Source of the DNA: Planctomycetaceae bacterium
GTDB lineage: Bacteria > Planctomycetota > Planctomycetia > Pirellulales > Thermoguttaceae
Assembly (NCBI GenBank): GCA_031278315.1
Contig: JAITKS010000382.1
Location: 1-8,005, forward strand
Length of the DNA stretch: 8,005 nt
Direction: 5' to 3'
The notes beneath the pieces are model-generated. The model searched no databases and was not told the origin of the DNA. It was given only the letters and a program-made list of their open reading frames with translations. Shown here one piece after another: positions 5,638 through 8,005 of the stretch. Both the position numbers and the translations under genes were made by a program. Numbering within the stretch: position 1 is the first letter of the stretch; each line of letters opens with the position of its first letter.

Positions 5638-5663
5638 TAGCCGAAATTCATAGCCGAAATTCA
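5638..5663. repeat. Exact 13-bp tandem duplication before miaB
   Basis: TAGCCGAAATTCA occurs twice head to tail (5638-5650 and 5651-5663) with no mismatch. It ends 43 bases before the miaB ATG and 16 bases before a TATAAT, so it would occupy the -35 region of a promoter placed there. Slippage in it could change spacing or affinity. Confidence 0.85.
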
Positions 5664-5679
5664 TTATGAGTTGGAGTTA

Positions 5680-5685
5680 TATAAT
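5680..5685 (+). promoter_or_regulatory. Candidate -10 element for miaB
   Basis: TATAAT lies 21 bases before the miaB ATG. The -35 position at 17-base spacing (AAATTC) does not match consensus and lies in the second copy of the 13-bp duplication. If used, the transcript would have a very short leader without a Shine-Dalgarno site, consistent with none being visible. Chance occurrence is likely enough that confidence is low. Confidence 0.25.
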
Positions 5686-5706
5686 CTAAAATTTTTTTGT
5701 GTGAGT

Positions 5707-7230
5707 ATGTCCACATTTTTTATAGAAACATTTGGTTGTCAGATGAATCAACTTGATAGCGAGCTTACAGCATCAGAATTGATTCGTGTTGGACTTGAGA
5801 AAGTTTTAACTCCGCAGGCGGCAGATGTAATAATTTTCAACACATGCAGTATTCGGCAACATGCGGAAGATAAAGTTTACAGTGCTATCGGACGTCTAAA
5901 GCAATGGAAGTTAAAAAAACCTTTTGGTGTGCTTGGTGTCATGGGGTGTATGGCGCAGAAAGATCAAGATAAAATTATTTCTCGTGCGCCGCATGTTGAT
6001 TTTATTATTGGTCCGGGGCAACTCGGCTTGTTAGTTGAAACGGTTTATCGGCTGCTTGATGAAAAAAATAATGGTGCAGCGGCAAAGCCTGTAATTCATG
6101 TTAGTTTGCAGCGTTTGGAAAATAAAAATGCTGCCGTGATTAATAGTTTTAAACAATTTGATCCTGAACGTAAAATTGAATCGCGCAAGAATCGATTTCA
6201 GGCGTTGACAAGAATTATGTCGGGGTGTAATAAATTCTGTACGTATTGTGTTGTGCCGAAAGTTCGAGGTCCTGAGCAATGCCGTCATCCTGCCGAAATT
6301 ATAGATGAAATCAAACAACTTGTGGAACAAGGAGTTAAGGAGATTACGCTTATTGGTCAAACTATCAACTCTTATGAATATGTGATGACGCAGCACAAAC
6401 TGGTTACGAAAGATCGTGAATATGATAATGATAATCCGAATAAAATTATTAAAAGTCTGGTTTTGTTAGAGGGGGGCAGTAGTAAAGCGGGTTGTGATTT
6501 TAAAGTACGTTTTTCGGATTTAATTTATTTGATTGCGGACATAAAAGGTTTGAAACGTATTAAATTCGTTACGAATTATCCGACGCCGGAAGTTGATTAT
6601 GATTTATTGGAAGCTGTAAGTAGTTTATCGAATGTATCAAAGTATTTTCATATTCCGGTGCAAAGCGGTTCGGACAGTGTTTTGAAGCGGATGAAGCGCA
6701 AATATACTGTTAAGGATTATTGCAGGTGGATAGATGCGATTAATATATTGGTTCCGAAGTCATCGGTTTCGACTGATTTGATTGTTGGATTTTGCGGTGA
6801 GACGGAGTCAGAATTTGAAGAGACTATTAATCTTATGAACAAATGTGAATTTAAGAACAGTTTTATTTTTAAGTATAGTGAGCGGCCGGATACGATGGCA
6901 GCGAAATTATACAAAGATGATGTACCGGAACATGTAAAAAGACATAGAAATAGTGTATTACTTGGCATACAAGAGGCAATAAGTTTAAATTTTAATCGTA
7001 GATTTATAGGTCAAAAAATTGAGATTCTTGTTGAATGTGTGAGTAAAAATTATAAAGACGGGACAGTACAATTATCAGGTAGAACTATTTGTGATCGGAT
7101 AGTTGTTTTTGATTTTGATAATGATGATTTAGTCGGACAATTTGTAGATGTTGAAATTTATGATGTTACATCGTTAACATTATTTGGCGAGCTTGTGTTA
7201 TTGGATATACCTTCACAATTGTCAACATAA
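5707..7230 (+). CDS. miaB: tRNA-2-methylthio-N6-dimethylallyladenosine synthase (MiaB)
   Basis: MiaB is a radical-SAM enzyme with two 4Fe-4S clusters that adds a methylthio group to N6-dimethylallyl-A37 of tRNAs reading UNN codons, improving decoding. The 507 residues show the N-terminal methylthiotransferase domain with cluster ligands C11 (ETFGCQMN), C47 (FNTCSIR) and C81 (MGCMAQKD). The radical-SAM CX3CX2C follows at C174, C178 and C181 (SGCNKFCTYC), then GQTINSY (217-223), HIPVQSGSDSVLKRMKRKYT (315-334), STDLIVGFCGET (355-366) and a C-terminal TRAM domain (about 431-502). The enzyme is longer than the roughly 440-475 usual because about 35 residues, Asn/Asp/Lys-rich, are inserted at 224-266 after GQTINSY. 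The ATG at 5707 is chosen because the family begins right at this strand. A TTG at 5671 would add 12 atypical residues. All catalytic cysteines are intact, so it should be active. Other methylthiotransferases (MtaB, RimO) fit the motifs less well. Confidence 0.94.
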   Translation: MSTFFIETFGCQMNQLDSELTASELIRVGLEKVLTPQAADVIIFNTCSIRQHAEDKVYSAIGRLKQWKLKKPFGVLGVMGCMAQKDQDKIISRAPHVDFIIGPGQLGLLVETVYRLLDEKNNGAAAKPVIHVSLQRLENKNAAVINSFKQFDPERKIESRKNRFQALTRIMSGCNKFCTYCVVPKVRGPEQCRHPAEIIDEIKQLVEQGVKEITLIGQTINSYEYVMTQHKLVTKDREYDNDNPNKIIKSLVLLEGGSSKAGCDFKVRFSDLIYLIADIKGLKRIKFVTNYPTPEVDYDLLEAVSSLSNVSKYFHIPVQSGSDSVLKRMKRKYTVKDYCRWIDAINILVPKSSVSTDLIVGFCGETESEFEETINLMNKCEFKNSFIFKYSERPDTMAAKLYKDDVPEHVKRHRNSVLLGIQEAISLNFNRRFIGQKIEILVECVSKNYKDGTVQLSGRTICDRIVVFDFDNDDLVGQFVDVEIYDVTSLTLFGELVLLDIPSQLST

Positions 7231-7287
7231 ATTTCGGTATATTTTTCAAACGTGAAAATTCCATTTCCGTTACAATAAATAAAACTA

Positions 7288-7322
7288 GGTTAGTGGTTAG
7301 TGGTCAGTGGTTAGTGGTTAGT
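7288..7322. repeat. GGTTAGT heptamer array, five units
   Basis: Five head-to-tail 7-bp units fill 7288-7322: four exact GGTTAGT and a central GGTCAGT. Similar TTAGTGG arrays are familiar to me as dispersed intergenic repeats in several bacterial genomes, including planctomycetes, but that is recollection, not something shown here. Confidence 0.9.
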
Positions 7323-7390
7323 TCGCATGCGGAGATTATTATCGATAGTAAATTCGAATCATTAAATTGTTATGTACTAACTATATTTTT

Positions 7391-7445
7391 TTTATTAACC
7401 ACAGAGAACTTTATTAACCACAGAGGACACAGAGAACACAGAGAA
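7391..7445. repeat. 19-bp tandem duplication running into CACAGAG nonamers
   Basis: TTTATTAACCACAGAGAAC (7391-7409) is followed by TTTATTAACCACAGAGGAC (7410-7428), one mismatch. Overlapping its end are three 9-bp units, CACAGAGGA, CACAGAGAA and CACAGAGAA (7419-7445). This is a widespread bacterial intergenic repeat type whose chance translation gives peptides like NHRGHREHRE, often mistaken for proteins. Confidence 0.9.
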
Positions 7446-7505
7446 AGAATATTTTGTAATTTTAGATTTTCAATTTTAGATTTTTTGTAATTTATCAGCG
7501 GGATA

Positions 7506-7612
7506 ATTTTTTAAACACGAAACACACGAAAAATCACAAAAAGCACGAAAAGAGGTTGTATAAAATTTTCGTGTGTTTTGTGTAATTTCGTGTGTTTCGT
7601 GTTTTAAAAAAT
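7506..7612. repeat. Long (about 46-bp) imperfect inverted repeat of CACGAAA type
   Basis: The left arm (7506-7551) holds AAACACGAAACACACGAAA and a further CACGAAAA unit. The right arm (7566-7612) is its near-complement, with one extra base and a handful of mismatches. The loop is 14 bases (7552-7565). Each arm is itself made of CACRAA-like repeats, so the dyad is two oppositely oriented arrays. As RNA on either strand it would make a long hairpin. Confidence 0.9.
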
Positions 7613-7632
7613 AATTGCGGCGTGCTAACCGC

Positions 7633-7658
7633 TATCATCGGAATTTCCGAAGATAGAA
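7633..7658. repeat. 26-bp palindromic element, copy 1
   Basis: The first 23 bases form an imperfect palindrome: TATC, a mismatch, TCGGAA, a central T, TTCCGA, a mismatch, GATA. It is identical over 26 bases to 7692-7717. Here it is followed by a run of T residues after GAA, so read on the + strand this copy could also act as an intrinsic terminator. Confidence 0.85.
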
Positions 7659-7691
7659 TTTTTTTGCCGAGATTTATTTTACCTATTTTGG

Positions 7692-7717
7692 TATCATCGG
7701 AATTTCCGAAGATAGAA
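7692..7717. repeat. 26-bp palindromic element, copy 2
   Basis: Exact repeat of 7633-7658 in the same orientation, separated by 33 bases. The flanks on both sides differ, so the identity is confined to the element. This copy has no T run after it on the + strand. Its spacing and symmetry suit a paired binding site or a dispersed palindromic repeat. Confidence 0.85.
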
Positions 7718-8005
7718 AATGGTTTAAAACTTTTTATGTTTTTTGTACAACAGTTCACTAAAAGATAAAAAACGAAAAAAAAATTTTTTTAGAGACACAA
7801 TGTCTTGAGTTTTTATCAGTGTCGATACAAGTATTGGTGATAGGTCTGTTAAATTTGTTGCAAAGACTATTGTTCTTTTAGTTTAGCAAACTGTCTTTAC
7901 TCTTGAATATTTTTTTATCCGCCTACTGGTAGATTTAAGATCGAAAAACGATTATACTATTCCCCGTTTGATTTGTTTGCAATGTTTGTATTTGTCAGAT
8001 AAATC

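Larger units (their letters stand above)
7231..8005. other. Repeat-rich 0.78-kb stretch without credible genes
   Basis: After miaB there is no gene I can support. From left to right it holds a GGTTAGT heptamer array, two 19-bp copies that run into CACAGAG nonamers, a duplicated AATTTTAGATTTT segment (7458-7482), a long CACGAAA-type inverted repeat and two copies of a palindromic 26-bp element. The last 250 bases (about 7750-8005) contain only weak dyads, such as AAAGAC/GTCTTT (7862-7898) and ATCG/CGAT around 7940, and may be the upstream region of a gene beyond the window. Confidence 0.65.

Noticed and set aside
7293..7490. Small + strand reading frame of 65 residues after miaB
   Set aside because: It is a translation of the GGTTAGT and CACAGAG repeats (giving NHRGHREHRE) and has no start signal or protein-like composition.
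7633..7717. Two identical 26-bp repeats with a 33-base spacer, like a minimal CRISPR
   Set aside because: There are only two copies, the unit is palindromic over almost its full length, no third degenerate repeat exists on either side and no cas gene is present.
7534..7758. Small - strand reading frame of 74 residues
   Set aside because: It runs through the CACGAAA inverted repeat and both palindromic elements; the KTRNTRNYTKHTK part is a product of repeats.

Overview
The window is AT-rich bacterial chromosome with five confident or probable genes on the + strand, one on the - strand, and wide, repeat-laden gaps. The best guess for the source is a low-GC member of the Planctomycetota (or a related PVC lineage), possibly an uncultured host- or sediment-associated one. 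This is inference. It rests on a Tat-exported Gfo/Idh/MocA oxidoreductase of a type expanded in planctomycetes, a CsrA with a long tail, a large-insert MiaB, several genes with weak or absent Shine-Dalgarno sites, and long spacers. No rRNA, tRNA, phage or transposase gene is visible.

Layout: positions 14-1372 encode the Tat-signal Gfo/Idh/MocA oxidoreductase. A hairpin and a tandem repeat follow, then a small metal-binding cupin (1580-1930). Convergent to it lies csrA (2081-2482, - strand), with a clear Shine-Dalgarno site and a textbook intrinsic terminator. An AT-rich, nearly gene-free stretch of about 1.17 kb (2483-3653) separates csrA from a divergently read, compact siroheme/4Fe-4S sulfite/nitrite-reductase-like protein (3654-4364). 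A structured 0.4 kb gap with several inverted repeats precedes a SpsF/KdsB-like nucleotidyltransferase (4761-5489). After another repeat-bearing spacer comes miaB (5707-7230), the tRNA methylthiotransferase. The last 0.78 kb has no credible gene and is a mosaic of short repeats: a GGTTAGT heptamer array, CACAGAG nonamers, a long CACGAAA-type inverted repeat, and a palindromic 26-bp element present twice.

The genes do not form an evident pathway. The mix of sugar-type oxidoreductase, cupin, RNA-binding regulator, siroheme reductase, sugar-nucleotide-type transferase and tRNA modification looks like ordinary housekeeping and accessory genes with independent transcription. I see no convincing undescribed multi-gene system. 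The most unusual content is non-coding: almost every intergenic region carries a short head-to-tail duplication (unit 7-19 bp), a 12-14 bp word recurs around the siroheme gene in both orientations, and base-composition skew changes sign near 4.4-4.7 kb. Protein-level oddities are the CX4C spacing in the siroheme protein, the EKN in place of EKP in the oxidoreductase, the 72-residue CsrA tail and the degenerate nucleotide-binding motif of the transferase.
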